DNA of 64,000 nt, from the NCBI GenBank assembly GCA_002914845.1, contig JXTC01000085.1, forward strand, positions 432,379 to 496,378, written 5' to 3'. This document shows positions 34,438 to 45,068 of this stretch, one piece after another. Every line of letters starts with the position of its first letter. Positions within the stretch are counted from its first letter, which is position 1. The position numbers and the translations under genes are program-made. Origin of the DNA: Trema orientale. Taxonomy: Eukaryota > Streptophyta > Magnoliopsida > Rosales > Cannabaceae. The notes under the pieces were generated by a model. The model had not been told where the DNA came from. It was given only the letters and a program-made list of their open reading frames with translations, and did no database searches.

Positions 34438-34445
34438 CTCTTATT

Positions 34446-35074
34446 GCATGTTTTTCAAATTTTTCCTACGGATGTGGTATTGTTAAGAGTTCCTTGGCGG
34501 CTTGACCAATAAAGTTGAAGAGCGTGACAATTGAATTAAACCCAGTTTAGTCACACATTCATTGATTCGGTTTATCCACCACCAAATCCAATTTACTGGA
34601 TTATGACTTTCATTAATTTAATAAAGTTGGCCACAAAACATTGTTCAGTAAAAGGCTTTGTCTTCACTTGTTTTGTATCTACGAAATCCACCTACTCCAG
34701 CTATATGTATATTTGTTGCCCAGAGTGCTGATTATCATTATCATTTTGTCCCATTTTTAGGACTGTTAATAGGATGAATAAGATCACACGCCATTTCTTG
34801 GTCTATGAGAAAATAAGTGAATAAATAAAAGGTTTATAGTTTCTCCTAAGAGCCTAAACTCAATTTTTTGATATCATTAAGGAGTCAACTAACGAAAGCT
34901 CACACTTGATTAGGAAGCCGTATTTAAGTTGAGAATATAACCGTGATAAAACTAATATTAAGCCTTAACTAAAATTCATTAATATATTTCACTAAAAAGA
35001 GAGGAAAAAATAAACTTTGAAGGAATGAAATACCTTGATATTACCGAAAGAGTAATATTACACATTTTGATAAA
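34446..35074. other. Intergenic, no feature
   Basis: AT-rich spacer between two hAT-like elements. Nothing recognised. Confidence 0.4.
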
Positions 35075-35082
35075 CTATTATG

Positions 35083-37071
35083 TAGGCCTGCACAAAATTT
35101 GGCCTAATCTGATCATTCCGAATAACCCGATTTGAATTTGGGCCGAATGAAGAGACCGAATATAGCCGAAGTCCAATGTGGCCGACCCAGCCCTAATCAG
35201 ATTTTATATATTTTTTTATTTAATTTTTATAAAAACTATATATACTTATGAGAATCCTAATACCCATCTATCATTTTCTCCCTCACTTTACCAGCAGCCT
35301 CCTCTCTTCTTCTCTCCTCTCACTCACGCAAACATTATATTCTCCTCTCTCTAATTTTTGCTGTAATCTTGTCTCCCTTTCTCACTCTAAAACCCTAAAA
35401 TCTGAAACCCTCATCTTCTTCTATCTTAATCCAAAGTTCAAAGACAAGTTCAAGTGTGTTCAGTACCTATATTTGACGTGTAGACTTCAAAGTAAGCATT
35501 TTTTTTTCTTTTAGATTTTTTTTTTCATTTTCATTTGTGCATATTTCGTATATGTTAATTGTTAAATGTTAGTACTGTTTGTGTAATTTTTTCCCAGAGG
35601 TTTTGGTATTTTAGTGCTCTTTTAAATTGTTGATTTGCTTGTTGGTTGGTGGCTTAGTAATGTTGTTTCTGATGTGGACCTACATGTATGGTTTTCTTTG
35701 TACCTTTTTTTTCTCTTTGTTAGCTTTGTTTGATAAAAAAGTTGAATACTGATGTGATGTTTTTATTCTAGTGTTGATTATGTTGCATTTTTTTTTTTTA
35801 AAGTTTTGATTGATGAAATATGCTATAGTTTACTAGGACTTGAATTGCATTCTTTTGGACCCTTAGTTTACTGCAAAAATAATACCTTATGCATTCTTTT
35901 GGACTGCTGTATATGCTATAGTTTACTATGTATTCTAGTATTGTTTTGTTTTTTTTTATAATTTGTTTCAGGTAATTACACTTCTCTTTTTTTGTTTATC
36001 ACTACAAGAATAATACCTTGTTATAACATTAAGTAATAATCTATTATAACACTTTTAAAATACTGTTACTTTTTTATTAAAAAATGGTAAGTTAATTGTG
36101 AGCATTTTTTCCATTTATATTCCATTGATACTTTTTTTTTTTTTTTTCGTTTTAGATCTTATTCTATTTATTTCTTATATTTCATTATATTCTTTGTTTA
36201 TGTACATGTAAATTAGTTCTTAATGGTTTCAAATTTTTTTCTCCTCCACGAGTGTGTTCTTATATAGAAGACTAAGTCGTTGGTAATTGGTAGCTTGTTG
36301 CTTGTTGGACTTGCAAGTGAGTGATCTCTTTAGCTCTTTTTTTTTTTTTTTTTTTTTTGAAAAAAGTATTCTCTTTATCCTTATCTCAATCTGATTGTTA
36401 TATTTATATTATATCTATATAGTAAATTTGTTGCTATGCTTCTTTGCTAATGTTGTTCTCTCTTGTGAATGAATGAGAAGAAATTGAACTCTTTGGAAGA
36501 GTTATTTTTGCATTTAAGTTTCTTTTTTATCGTCATTAGTATTTTTTTTAAGAAAGTTATTACTATTTTCAGACTTTGGATGAATGTATTAAATTTTAGT
36601 ATTTTTTTCGTTAAACTTTGGATAACTATATTAATCTAAGTGGTATTGATATAATGTTTAGATGACTGTAACTTAACTAAAGTGGTTGAGTGATGAGTAG
36701 ATGCTTCATGGATTTTAAGTGATTTTATCTTTTATTACTTAAGTATTCTAAAGTTTTTATCAAGTACATGATCGATTATTAGATTTTATTGAGTAATAAT
36801 AATATTTATATATGTTGGAATTCGTCAATCAGAGATTTTCGATAAGCATATGAAAATAGAAAATTGGTGATTATAATATTAAAAATAAGCCCATTGAAGA
36901 ACCCACACCTGAGCTGGCTGATCCAACCCAACCCGACCTGCACAATGGCCAAAAGATGCGGTTTGGTGGGTTTTCACTTTTAACTCGTTTCAAGTTTTTC
37001 ATAGTCCGACTAATTCAGCTCGTTCCAATATTTTATCCTAATTCGACCAAACTAACCTGTGTGCAGACTTA
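35083..37071. mobile_element. hAT-like non-autonomous element, about 2.0 kb
   Basis: Left end TAGGCCTGCACAAAATTTGG; right end, reversed, TAAGTCTGCACACAGGTTAG. Flanked by 8-bp repeats CTATTATG (35075-35082) and CTATCATG (37072-37079), one mismatch. Subterminal GGGCCGAA and AACCCGA motifs near both ends fit a hAT element. Inside, 35270-35490 looks like a transcribed leader (CT-rich, AAACCCTAAAA, then AAGTAAGC as a possible splice donor) followed by T-rich, intron-like DNA. No transposase domain was found, so this is probably a deletion derivative. The 88-codon ORF at 35248-35514 lies in this leader. Confidence 0.72.
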
Positions 37072-37079
37072 CTATCATG

Positions 37080-37494
37080 TAAAAAAATAACTTATTGAAT
37101 AATGTGACATTTTATTATTTATTTTAATATATTATTTATTTATTATTTGTTACTTAAATTACTAAATTATTCAAATTATTTTGTCAAAATATAATTTATC
37201 ACGATATTTAGTATTTTCCTTACCGGAAAGTTTACTTAACTATGTGATCTGTAACTGTGGTCAATTTCTCAGCAAATAGTAACAGTCAAAAAGGGTACAT
37301 TTTAGGGTAACATCCACACTGAATTTTAATTTCTATCTCATTTGGGATATAGAAGAATAGATTAGGATATGAAACGAGGAGCAAATAAAGACAAACTCAC
37401 AACCACCACAAACTCAAAAAGCTGAATGGATAGTAGCAGATCCCAGTGAACCAAGGAGAACTGAGCTCAGTAATCAGCTGCTAGAAAAAACTCA
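37080..37494. other. 5' flank of the Ycf33-like gene
   Basis: AT-rich up to 37200, then presumably promoter and leader of the gene starting at 37495. No TATA box stands out. Confidence 0.4.
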
Positions 37495-38115
37495 ATGAAA
37501 ATGAGTACCTTGAAATCCGAATTCAACCTCCTAAGGTGCACTAATCCTACCAATTCCACTTCACTTCGTCCACTATTCACCCCCATCTCATGCCTAAAGC
37601 ACCCCTCAAATTCACCCTCTTTGTCTTTGCCTTCAAAAACTATCACCATTCAGAGACAAGTTGTACCTCACAATACTACCAAATCAAATGATATCAACAA
37701 GTTTTTGATCCAAGAAGTCAATCCCAGATGCCAAAATCTGTCAGAGGACCAGAATTTGACTCAGTTTTCTACAAATGATGAGACCGATTATTCAAGGTGT
37801 TTGATAGTTGGAGCGGTTTCAGTAGGAGTTTTGGTGTTTCTGATGGGATTGGATGACCAAAAGGCATTGGCTTTTGGCCCTGAAGGTCCACTTGCCGAGG
37901 AGTTTTGGGACAACGTAAGGAGATATGCACTGTATGCTCTCACAGTCAGTACTGGAGCTCTGTACACCATATTCCAGCCTATATTTGAGTTACTGAAGAA
38001 CCCCATCTCTGCAATTCTCATTTTGACCATTTTGGGGGGTGGACTCTACATTGTTTCCCAAGTGCTGTCTGCAATGGTTGGTGTCTCAGAATTTGCCTAT
38101 GATTATAGTTATTAG
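37495..38115 (+). CDS. Plastid-targeted Ycf33-like (DUF751) membrane protein
   Basis: A single-exon gene for 206 aa. Residues 1 to about 90 are rich in Ser, Thr, Pro and Asn and poor in acidic residues at first, as in a chloroplast transit peptide. A hydrophobic stretch follows at about 103-118, then ALAFGPEGPL. The C-terminal 75 residues (EEFWDNVRRYALYAL, FQPIFELLKNPISAILIL and the final GGGLYIVSQVLSAMVG) contain two membrane segments and resemble the Ycf33/DUF751 proteins encoded in algal plastids and cyanobacteria. Ycf33 function is poorly defined; a thylakoid membrane location is an inference. Met at 37495 and Met at 37501 (MKM) are both possible starts. The gene converges on the TPD1-like gene with 530 bp between stops. 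Confidence 0.8.
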   Translation: MKMSTLKSEFNLLRCTNPTNSTSLRPLFTPISCLKHPSNSPSLSLPSKTITIQRQVVPHNTTKSNDINKFLIQEVNPRCQNLSEDQNLTQFSTNDETDYSRCLIVGAVSVGVLVFLMGLDDQKALAFGPEGPLAEEFWDNVRRYALYALTVSTGALYTIFQPIFELLKNPISAILILTILGGGLYIVSQVLSAMVGVSEFAYDYSY

Positions 38116-38647
38116 TTACTCTTATGGGATTCAATCTGTTTAATTCACGGCTTCTTTTTCTGGGTTCAGTTTTGTTTCTAGTTTAAATCAGTATTTCAAT
38201 ACTAGCAAAAGCACAAGTTTAACACCAAAGCTGTTAATTTTCTCCTTTATCCTTTTCAATACAGAGGCATGTTTCCTTATAATTTATGCTTAGGTACTTG
38301 GTTTTGCAAAAATGAATTTGGCTCTATATGCTTATAGTTGTATTGTTATTAATTCACTGTATACAGTACAATTTCATGATCCAAAGCCAAAAGGGTTAAA
38401 AAAAATAAAACGGGCATCAAAAGAAAATGAAACAGGTTATATAGTAATATACACTGAAAAGAAGTAAATGGATTTGGAGAATGATGGAAAGGAATAGAAA
38501 ATTGGGTCTTTTCTTCCCATTCTTTCCCCATTTCCACAAACTATAAAAAGAATTTACTGAAATTTTCAAAATATGTAAAGCAGAAATTAGAAAAGGTAGA
38601 CACTTTTCTTATTTTCATTCTGAATTAGTAAACATGGCCATAACACA
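38116..38647. other. Convergent 3' flanks of the Ycf33-like and TPD1-like genes
   Basis: Contains the 3' ends of both genes. The 62-codon minus ORF at 38349-38537 has no features. Confidence 0.45.
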
Positions 38648-40053
38648 TCAGCAGCAAACGACAGACGAAACAGAGAGAGGATATCGGAAACTATTGGCAT
38701 ACTGGAAAGAGAGAGGTTCGCCGGGGTTGAGAGGCTCACCGCCATTGACCAGACAATCATCATAGTCTATTCTTCTGAAAACTGTAGGATTGACCAAACA
38801 AACAGAGCTAAACCATCCACATTTGACATGAATATCGGATAAGCTGCAGCCTGAAACACAGACGTTTAGGATCTGAACTGTGTAGGAGGGAATCCCATTA
38901 GAAAGTGGGGCTGCCGGCCTCTGGAATATTGCAATGTCCTCTTTTGAGCATGTAGTTGTGCTAATACGATTCATGTTACCTCCATCTGTATTAACTAAGA
39001 TCAAATGTTAGATTATTTGCAAACCATGGCAATCCATGAACGATGCTACGAATCAAATTGAGTGGGATATATACCCAAGTAAAGGTCTCAAAGTGAGTCC
39101 CATCTAATCCTTGTCACATTCTTTTCATTTAGAAAAATGGTTCAATAACCGAGCTTACCATTTGAGAGCCTATATTTATCCACTTTGAGGCTTCATACAA
39201 ACACATTAATCAGTTTTTTTAGACGGATAGCATGCATGGTATGCACCAGTATATATTAGCCAGTTACCAGTTAGGGAGTATCAACAAAGGGGAAAGAAAC
39301 TGCAAAACATGGGATGTAACACCAAAGATGTTAACACGGAACTTTGAATTGACAAATATTGATCATGAACTATATATGTGTGACATAATGTTAGAGCTCA
39401 GGATTTATATTGTGGTAGATCAATGTAAAACAAAGGTTGACAACCTACGATTGTTGGCCCACTCCAGTCATGATTTATCATTGTTATGTTACATACCATG
39501 ATTTGCCACTGCTAAGGAAAATAAGAGCTTTTTAAGACATAGGGAGATGAGGAGATCTTACTAGCTGACTGCAATAGCTTCCGTCCGAGGCCAGTGCTAT
39601 TTTCCTTGGAAAAGACCAGTCTTTTAATGCCTGCTTCCCCTGCAGCTCTCAACTCAAATAACTCCGTCACTGCGTGACAGAGTGATTTCAAATTTCAAAC
39701 AAAGAAAGGCAACCCCACGAACCTAGAAATGTTTTAATTCTATTATATAGTATATGATCATTATATAGTATATGATCATTATTAGAACAAATAGCATACA
39801 TATGATTGACTATATGACTACATTATACATGAACAGTTGGTATATCATACTATTGAATTGTGCTCCCTATTTTAGGCTTTATTGTTAGTTGTATATTATC
39901 CACATATAGAGAAATCTACGCATGCAGAAATCAATACAAGCTCAACTAATACATACCATAGAACAAAGCAAGAAAAAAACCACAAGTTACAGCCACAGAG
40001 ACCACAAAAAATCTCTGCTCACTTAGAATAATGCTTCTTAGTACACCTCTCAT
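38648..40053 (-). CDS. TPD1-like secreted cysteine-rich protein
   Basis: Homologue of TAPETUM DETERMINANT1, a small secreted ligand of the EMS1/EXS receptor kinase that sets tapetal cell fate in anthers; paralogues act elsewhere. Three coding exons: 40053-39957, 39669-39562 and 38985-38648, total 543 bp, 180 aa, phases 1 and 1 fitting throughout. Exon 1 gives an N-terminal signal segment (about 14-32, FFVVSVAVTCGFFLALFYG). Exon 2 is a variable linker ending GLGRKLLQSA. Exon 3 is the conserved domain from CSKEDIAIFQ through SCVSGC-like CVSGCSLSDIHVKCGWFSS, RRIDYDDCLVN, the SFQYANSFRYPLS block and C-terminal Cys residues. Family assignment is strong for exon 3; exons 1 and 2 are inferred from splice sites, phase and the signal peptide. 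Which TPD1 paralogue it is cannot be told. Confidence 0.9.
39742..39777. repeat. 18-bp tandem duplication in TPD1-like intron 1
   Basis: ATTATATAGTATATGATC occurs twice in direct succession, with ATTAT following. Confidence 0.9.
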
Positions 40054-41642
40054 GATCACGTACCAACTTCCTTGGATGACCTTTGGCTTCACCTGCAGAT
40101 CCCACATTTTAGAGTAAATGAAAACCATTCGAGTTTTTTGCACTCGAAAAAAAAAAAAAAGGATCAAAGAGATCAACAAATACTTGAATACTCTTATAAA
40201 AGAGAGGAAACCTTTGCCCGGATATTAGTCTTGGGCTATGGTCTGTGAGTTTATATAAAAAGAGGCTCAGCTGGTATGATTTTTAGTTTAACGATGATAG
40301 TTTCTAATGGAGGAACTAAAAAGCTTTATAAAATGAGCTGAAAACTATTGTAGAAGGTCGTGGCGTTCAGCCAAGGAAATCTAGTGTGGAAGAGACGTAG
40401 CTAAACATATTTATAAGTGGAGCTTTAATTGTGAGCGTGTATCTTTTTAAAGGACTGTCATCGCTTTTGCATGGAAAAATAATATTATCGTTAGCATGCA
40501 TTAATTTTGACTCCTTGACTGGCTAAATTTGCGTAGACCGTATAGAGAATCTGATTCAGAAAAGTGATTCCTCCCCTGATCAAATTCCAATAAAAAATTT
40601 GATTTGCAAAAGTAGATATAATTACATGTTGCATAAATTATATATGAACCACATGTTTACGTTTACGTGCATTATACTAATACTAGATGTATATGTAAGA
40701 AAGACATGGCTATAGCTTTAGTGGGCATGAAAAGTAAGGTTATGTCTTTATGTTCCTTTGAATTAGAAAATAGATATTTGACAAAAGTAAGATTATGCAA
40801 GTAGAAACTATACAAATATATAGACAACGTAATGAATCTAGGAACTTTTGAATTACTTTCAGCTTGAAATGATCGATTATAATTAATAAAAGGTAATGCA
40901 ATTAAGTCCAATCCAACAAACCTTTCCTAAACCCAGCAGAAAAGCAGGAAACTAAGCTGGCCTGCTAGGTCATATCAAAATGATGCTCCTCTGCCCCCTG
41001 AAGTACCATGTCTTCTTCCTTTTTTTTTTTTTTTAAAAAAAAAAGAAGGAAAAAAAAGAAAAAAAATCTGTTTTTTCCTCCTTCCCAAGTTCTAGTACTC
41101 GGTAAAACTAGCTAGCTAGTAGCTAGAAGTTAAAAAGGTCCAAGGGGTAGCAGTCTTAACAGTGTTAAAACATTCCTGCAACTTCAGGGCTCATCAGTAG
41201 TTATTACCTTATTCATGAAAACAGTTGAGCATTTATACATGCTAGAGTGTGTTGTTAAGTACGTAATTATGAAGCATATCGTATCAAGTTTATCAACTTT
41301 CTTTACAAGTTACGACTTTACCAACTTAATTAGGCTACTATATTCACCAATTTTTTTTAAAGGCCAAATGGTGTATGAAGTTAATGCAGTGAGAGATTTT
41401 CAAACACGTAGTAGCTACCTAGGGTCAAGTGTAAAGGAGGGTTACAAAAGTAGTGTATGCCGGCTTTTAATAAGCGGCGTAGATTACTGGCCTCGTTGTT
41501 CCGTGCGTGCCCGACCGCCACGCTCCGCTCCCACGTCCTTGTTCCCTTTCATTCAAAGACTATATTTATACTTACTTTCCTTCCTGTGCCTTCCCAATGT
41601 ACCGTGTTTCTTAACCCCAAACCACTACAAATTAAAATGACT
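40054..41642. other. Upstream of the TPD1-like gene and intergenic
   Basis: No gene recognised. Promoter of the TPD1-like gene expected near 40.05-41 kb. At 41015-41056 a T-run meets an A-run flanked by CTTCCTT and AAGAAGG, giving a strong hairpin. 41450-41540 is unusually GC-rich for the area, with no known coding content. Confidence 0.4.
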
Positions 41643-41658
41643 CATACCATATACTATA

Positions 41659-42017
41659 GGGCCGTTTGGTTCGCCCATTCCATTTCATTGGAATGAAAAA
41701 TCCATTTGAATGGGTGTTTGTTTCAACAACTCTAAATTTTCCATTCAAATGGTCTTTTGGAATGAGTGTTTGTTTCAACAATTTAGTTTTTCCATTCAAA
41801 TGGTTCATCAGTCACATCAACTATTTGAATGGATTTTTGTGTCTTGGATGAGAATGGAGGGGAAGAGGTGTTTTTGAATGGTCCATTCCAATACTCCCAT
41901 TCTAATTATAACCCATTCCACTATTTTTTCCATTCAAATGTCTTTCATTCCAATTATAACCCATTCCACAATTTCCATTCAAATACACACATTCAAATAG
42001 GCGAAACAAACGGGGCC
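41659..42017. mobile_element. MITE, 359 bp, with 3-bp target-site duplication
   Basis: Ends are inverted repeats GGGCCGTTTGGTTCGCC and, reversed, GGCCCCGTTTGTTTCGCC. ATA flanks both sides (41656-41658 and 42018-42020). The middle repeats CATTCAAATGG-like motifs in both orientations. Size, GGCC...GTTTG ends and 3-bp duplication fit a Tourist (PIF/Harbinger) type MITE, although the usual target is TTA/TAA. Confidence 0.8.
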
Positions 42018-42020
42018 ATA

Positions 42021-42172
42021 ATTTTTTTTAAAAAAAAAAAGTGGGGCTTAACTAATGACCACCACTTACTACAAATTAAAAGAAAATGACACACACACAC
42101 ACATTACCAAAGTTTGAACCCCTGATCCCCCCAAACACACACACACAACCCTTAAACCTTGGACCAACTTGG
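42021..42172 (-). mobile_element. SINE-like element, minus strand, whose target-site duplication holds the MITE
   Basis: Read on the minus strand: an A-box-like AAGTTGGTCCAAGG (42170-42157) and a B-box-like GGGGTTCAAAC (42122-42112), then a GT-rich body and a T-rich tail near 42021-42040. A perfect 16-bp direct repeat CATACCATATACTATA occurs at 42173-42188 and again at 41643-41658, on the far side of the MITE. The simplest reading is that the SINE inserted first and the MITE later landed at the inner edge of one copy of its duplication. Confidence 0.75.
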
Positions 42173-42389
42173 CATACCATATACTATAATTAATCATATA
42201 ATCTTAGCATTGCAGCCTCAACGTCATAATCGGGGGAAATTAAATAAAAGAAAAAAAAAAGAAAAAGAAAAAGGAAGAAGATAGTGGTAGATCCTATGAC
42301 ATTAGTCAGTAATCGTCGCAATTAGTTAACACAAATTGGAATCTAACACGTCAGCCATGTTTTTATCCCAATGGTGTTACTATGAATTT

Positions 42390-43132
42390 TGTTGGAGGTG
42401 ATTTTCTCGACCACTAATATAAACACATACGGCAAACAAATGTGGTGCAAAACGACATGTCGTTTTACCAACTAAGTCTAAGGTCTATTCGACCATCAGT
42501 CCGATAAGGTACCTTTAGAGCCTAACTTTATCCAAAACGACTAACCTTGAGGAGACAGGTGGTCGGATGACGCCCAATCAACGACATCATCATCAATAAG
42601 GGCAACTGGTTATTTATGCCAAGCATGAATGCTCCAACCCCAAGGTCGATTACAGGACAACCCGATCGATCACTTTGAATGTTCCTCGAGGAGACCCTTA
42701 CAGTTGTAACTCAAAGCGTCATGCGCGCAGAGAATGAGAATGACACGTGGATTCTTATCTAGCCATGTCCGTAGAAGAGATAGATGAGATACCATTTTAC
42801 TATTTTTAGGGAATACGTGGACACTAACTCTGCAATCTAAACTAGAGGGTCACTATAAATAATACGTCTTTCTATTATAAGAGGTAAGCCATCACAATCA
42901 CTCAAAATCTTATTTGTCTTTTTTTTCTTCTTTTTTCTCGTTTATTCTCAAGAAGTACAGTATTATACAGATTATTGTTTATCATTCTAACATCATTCTT
43001 GAAGGAGAATTAATAGGTACCCGCCGATGTCCCACAAGATTTTGATGAAAAATTCATTTACAACTTTCTTCGAAGTTATACAGACGGTACTTATATCAAA
43101 TCTGGGTTCGAAGACTAAAATCCACACTAACA
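42390..43132 (+). mobile_element. Solo LTR, 743 bp
   Basis: Starts TGTTGGAGGTGATTTTC and ends ATCCACACTAACA, flanked by a perfect 5-bp duplication AATTT (42385-42389 and 43133-43137). A TATA-like CTATAAATAATACG near 42854 and a G-box (GACACGTGG) near 42752 suit an LTR promoter on the + strand. No internal domain is present. The superfamily cannot be told. Confidence 0.88.
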
Positions 43133-43137
43133 AATTT

Positions 43138-43842
43138 CAAGTAACATATCCTTTATTTCCAGCATTGCTATATATATATATATATATATAAAATAATTGT
43201 CATAAAAGTACTATCTACTTGTTACCAACTAATTTCACATTTACTAAATAATTTTATAGAACATATTACATATACTGCAAAAAGCCAACTTTTTTTTTTT
43301 TGCAAATTATTTTTTGTAAGTTAGAACTTGACCTTAAGTTGGACTATCTAAAAAGATTATTTTGTAAAGAATTTTTATATGTTAAAATTCACTTTTAAAA
43401 GGTTAAATTTTCTGAAATTCATCTCTTTTTTTCCCTCCCCTGGAGATGTAATTATTTGCAAGGATTTCTACATTCAATTTGTGTAGGTCGCAGAATGGAT
43501 AAGAGTGCTATTAAATTTGGTGGGTCTCACTTAAAATCTTCCCATTCTTTGTATGAAAAGCTGGTCCTTATCAGTTATAATCATCCTTACATTACAGGGA
43601 AATGGAGGTGACTATGAATTTTTTCTAAGATGGCTCTTTCAGGATTACTCTTTTCTTTTCATGGATTGTTTACAAAATGTACATATTTAAAAAGAGAATT
43701 TTAGTTAATCACATATTTTTAAAATTATCTATAAAATAGTGGTTATAACTCAACCATGCTCGCCAAACCAATTTATAAAACTTAAAATACCTATTTGCAA
43801 AGAGTTTTAAAAGTAAGTCATTAAAAGATACTTTCAAATAGT
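43138..43842. other. Intergenic with (TA)n tract
   Basis: A (TA) run at about 43170-43190. Otherwise AT-rich sequence with no gene. Confidence 0.45.
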
Positions 43843-43845
43843 TTA

Positions 43846-44046
43846 GGGTGTGTTTGATATAAGATTTAAATCTTATTTTTTAAATCCAGAAATAACTTTT
43901 ATATAGAAAGTTGGAAGGACATAAAAGTTGTTTCTGGATTTGAAGAATAAGATTTGAATCCTATATGTTTTATCCTTCTAACTTTATATATGAAAATTAT
44001 TTCTGAATTTGAAGAATAAGATTCGAATCTTATACCAAACGCATTC
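43846..44046. mobile_element. Tourist-like MITE, 201 bp
   Basis: Inverted ends GGGTGTGTTTGATATAAGATT and, reversed, GAATGCGTTTGGTATAAGATT, flanked by TTA on both sides (43843-43845 and 44047-44049). The interior is itself palindromic, with repeats of TTTGAAGAATAAGATT and AGAAAGTTGGAAGGA-like blocks in inverse order. TTA duplications fit PIF/Harbinger MITEs. Confidence 0.85.
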
Positions 44047-44049
44047 TTA

Positions 44050-44560
44050 ATTTCTCCATTTTCTCTTTTCATTATGGTTGGTAGCCACTTTATAATAATC
44101 GGCAAATATTTTTTATTTTTTTATGACCAATTCTATTGGCCATTTTTTATTTTTCAAAATCCAGAAAGACAAACTGAAGAGTCTTTGGAGAAATAAACCA
44201 GAGCCCACCGGTTTTCGATACGTCTGGCTCAAAATAAATTGCCAGGCGAAAAGTACTGAAAAATAACCAGTGGACTTAGAAGCTGCATGAGTCTATGTTT
44301 TAGTTATTATAATATCCTTTTCTAAAGCAATATATTGTTTCACACAGACAAAAAGTTGGTCATAATAAAACTGAATGTCGTAATAAAATTACTACGAATC
44401 ATGATAAAGTCCTCAAAAGTAATCCTAAAAATTCATTTGGGCCAAAATGGCTCTTAGTCCAAATCCCTACATTATATTGAAGTGCTAGAAGAACTTTGCG
44501 ATTTGACATGGATAATGTGTACCATGTTTTTTATGACTCTTTTTCAGAATATATATATAT
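44050..44560. other. Intergenic, no feature
   Basis: Nothing recognised apart from AT-rich sequence. Confidence 0.4.
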
Positions 44561-44573
44561 ATGGGCACTAATT

Positions 44574-44810
44574 CATTAGGTTTTTTTTTTTTTTTTTAAA
44601 CATATTTATGGGTGTTGTTTTGCCTAATTAAAAATTATTATGCACGTTTTTTATGATAAAAATTAAGAGAGAAAAATATTAAATAATATGTATTTATTTT
44701 TATCATTATTTTTCTAACTATTCAAATTATAGTAGCTATTAGATAATGATCCAAGTGCTAAAAAAAATATATAAAAAATACTTATTGGATTGAAAACCTT
44801 TATATATATA
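44574..44810. mobile_element. (TA)n-flanked MITE, third copy of the family at 8670-9030
   Basis: Starts after an AT run with GGGCACTAATTCATTAGG and contains ATGCACGTTTTTTAT and ATTATAGTAGCTATTAGATAA, as does the copy at 8.8-9.0 kb. Ends TACTTATTGGATTGAAAACC before another AT run (about 44806-44821). Confidence 0.65.
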
Positions 44811-44821
44811 TATATATATAT

Positions 44822-45013
44822 GGAGGACTTCTCAATGGTTACAATTTTTTTGTGACCATGAATGGATACTAAAAAAAATAGTGATAGCATTAAATTTTTT
44901 TGATGGTAATAAATAGCATTAAATTTTTTTGGCCAACCACCAAACTAATCACCATCGTATGATATTAGATCTAACGGCTTAAACCATTGTAACCATCCAT
45001 AGGTAAATATTGT

Positions 45014-45015
<2 letters not shown>
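44822..45015. mobile_element. Another (TA)n-flanked MITE-like unit
   Basis: Lies between (TA) runs. Left part GGAGGACTTCTCAATGGTTACAA; the right part, reversed, carries GGATGGTTACAATGG, so the ends share ATGGTTACAAT in inverse orientation. A direct repeat AGCATTAAATTTTTTTG occurs twice inside. The match between ends is weak, so the element status is tentative. Confidence 0.45.

Positions 45016-45062
<47 letters not shown>
45016..45062. repeat. (TA)n microsatellite
   Basis: About 23 uninterrupted TA units. Confidence 0.97.

Positions 45063-45068
<6 letters not shown>

Noticed and set aside
35248-35514. 88-codon ORF on the + strand
   Set aside because: CT-rich leader-like sequence inside a hAT-like element; no recognisable protein features.
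41015-41056. Possible terminator-like hairpin (T-run/A-run)
   Set aside because: Homopolymer pairing in an AT-rich eukaryotic spacer; intrinsic terminators are not expected in Pol II genes.
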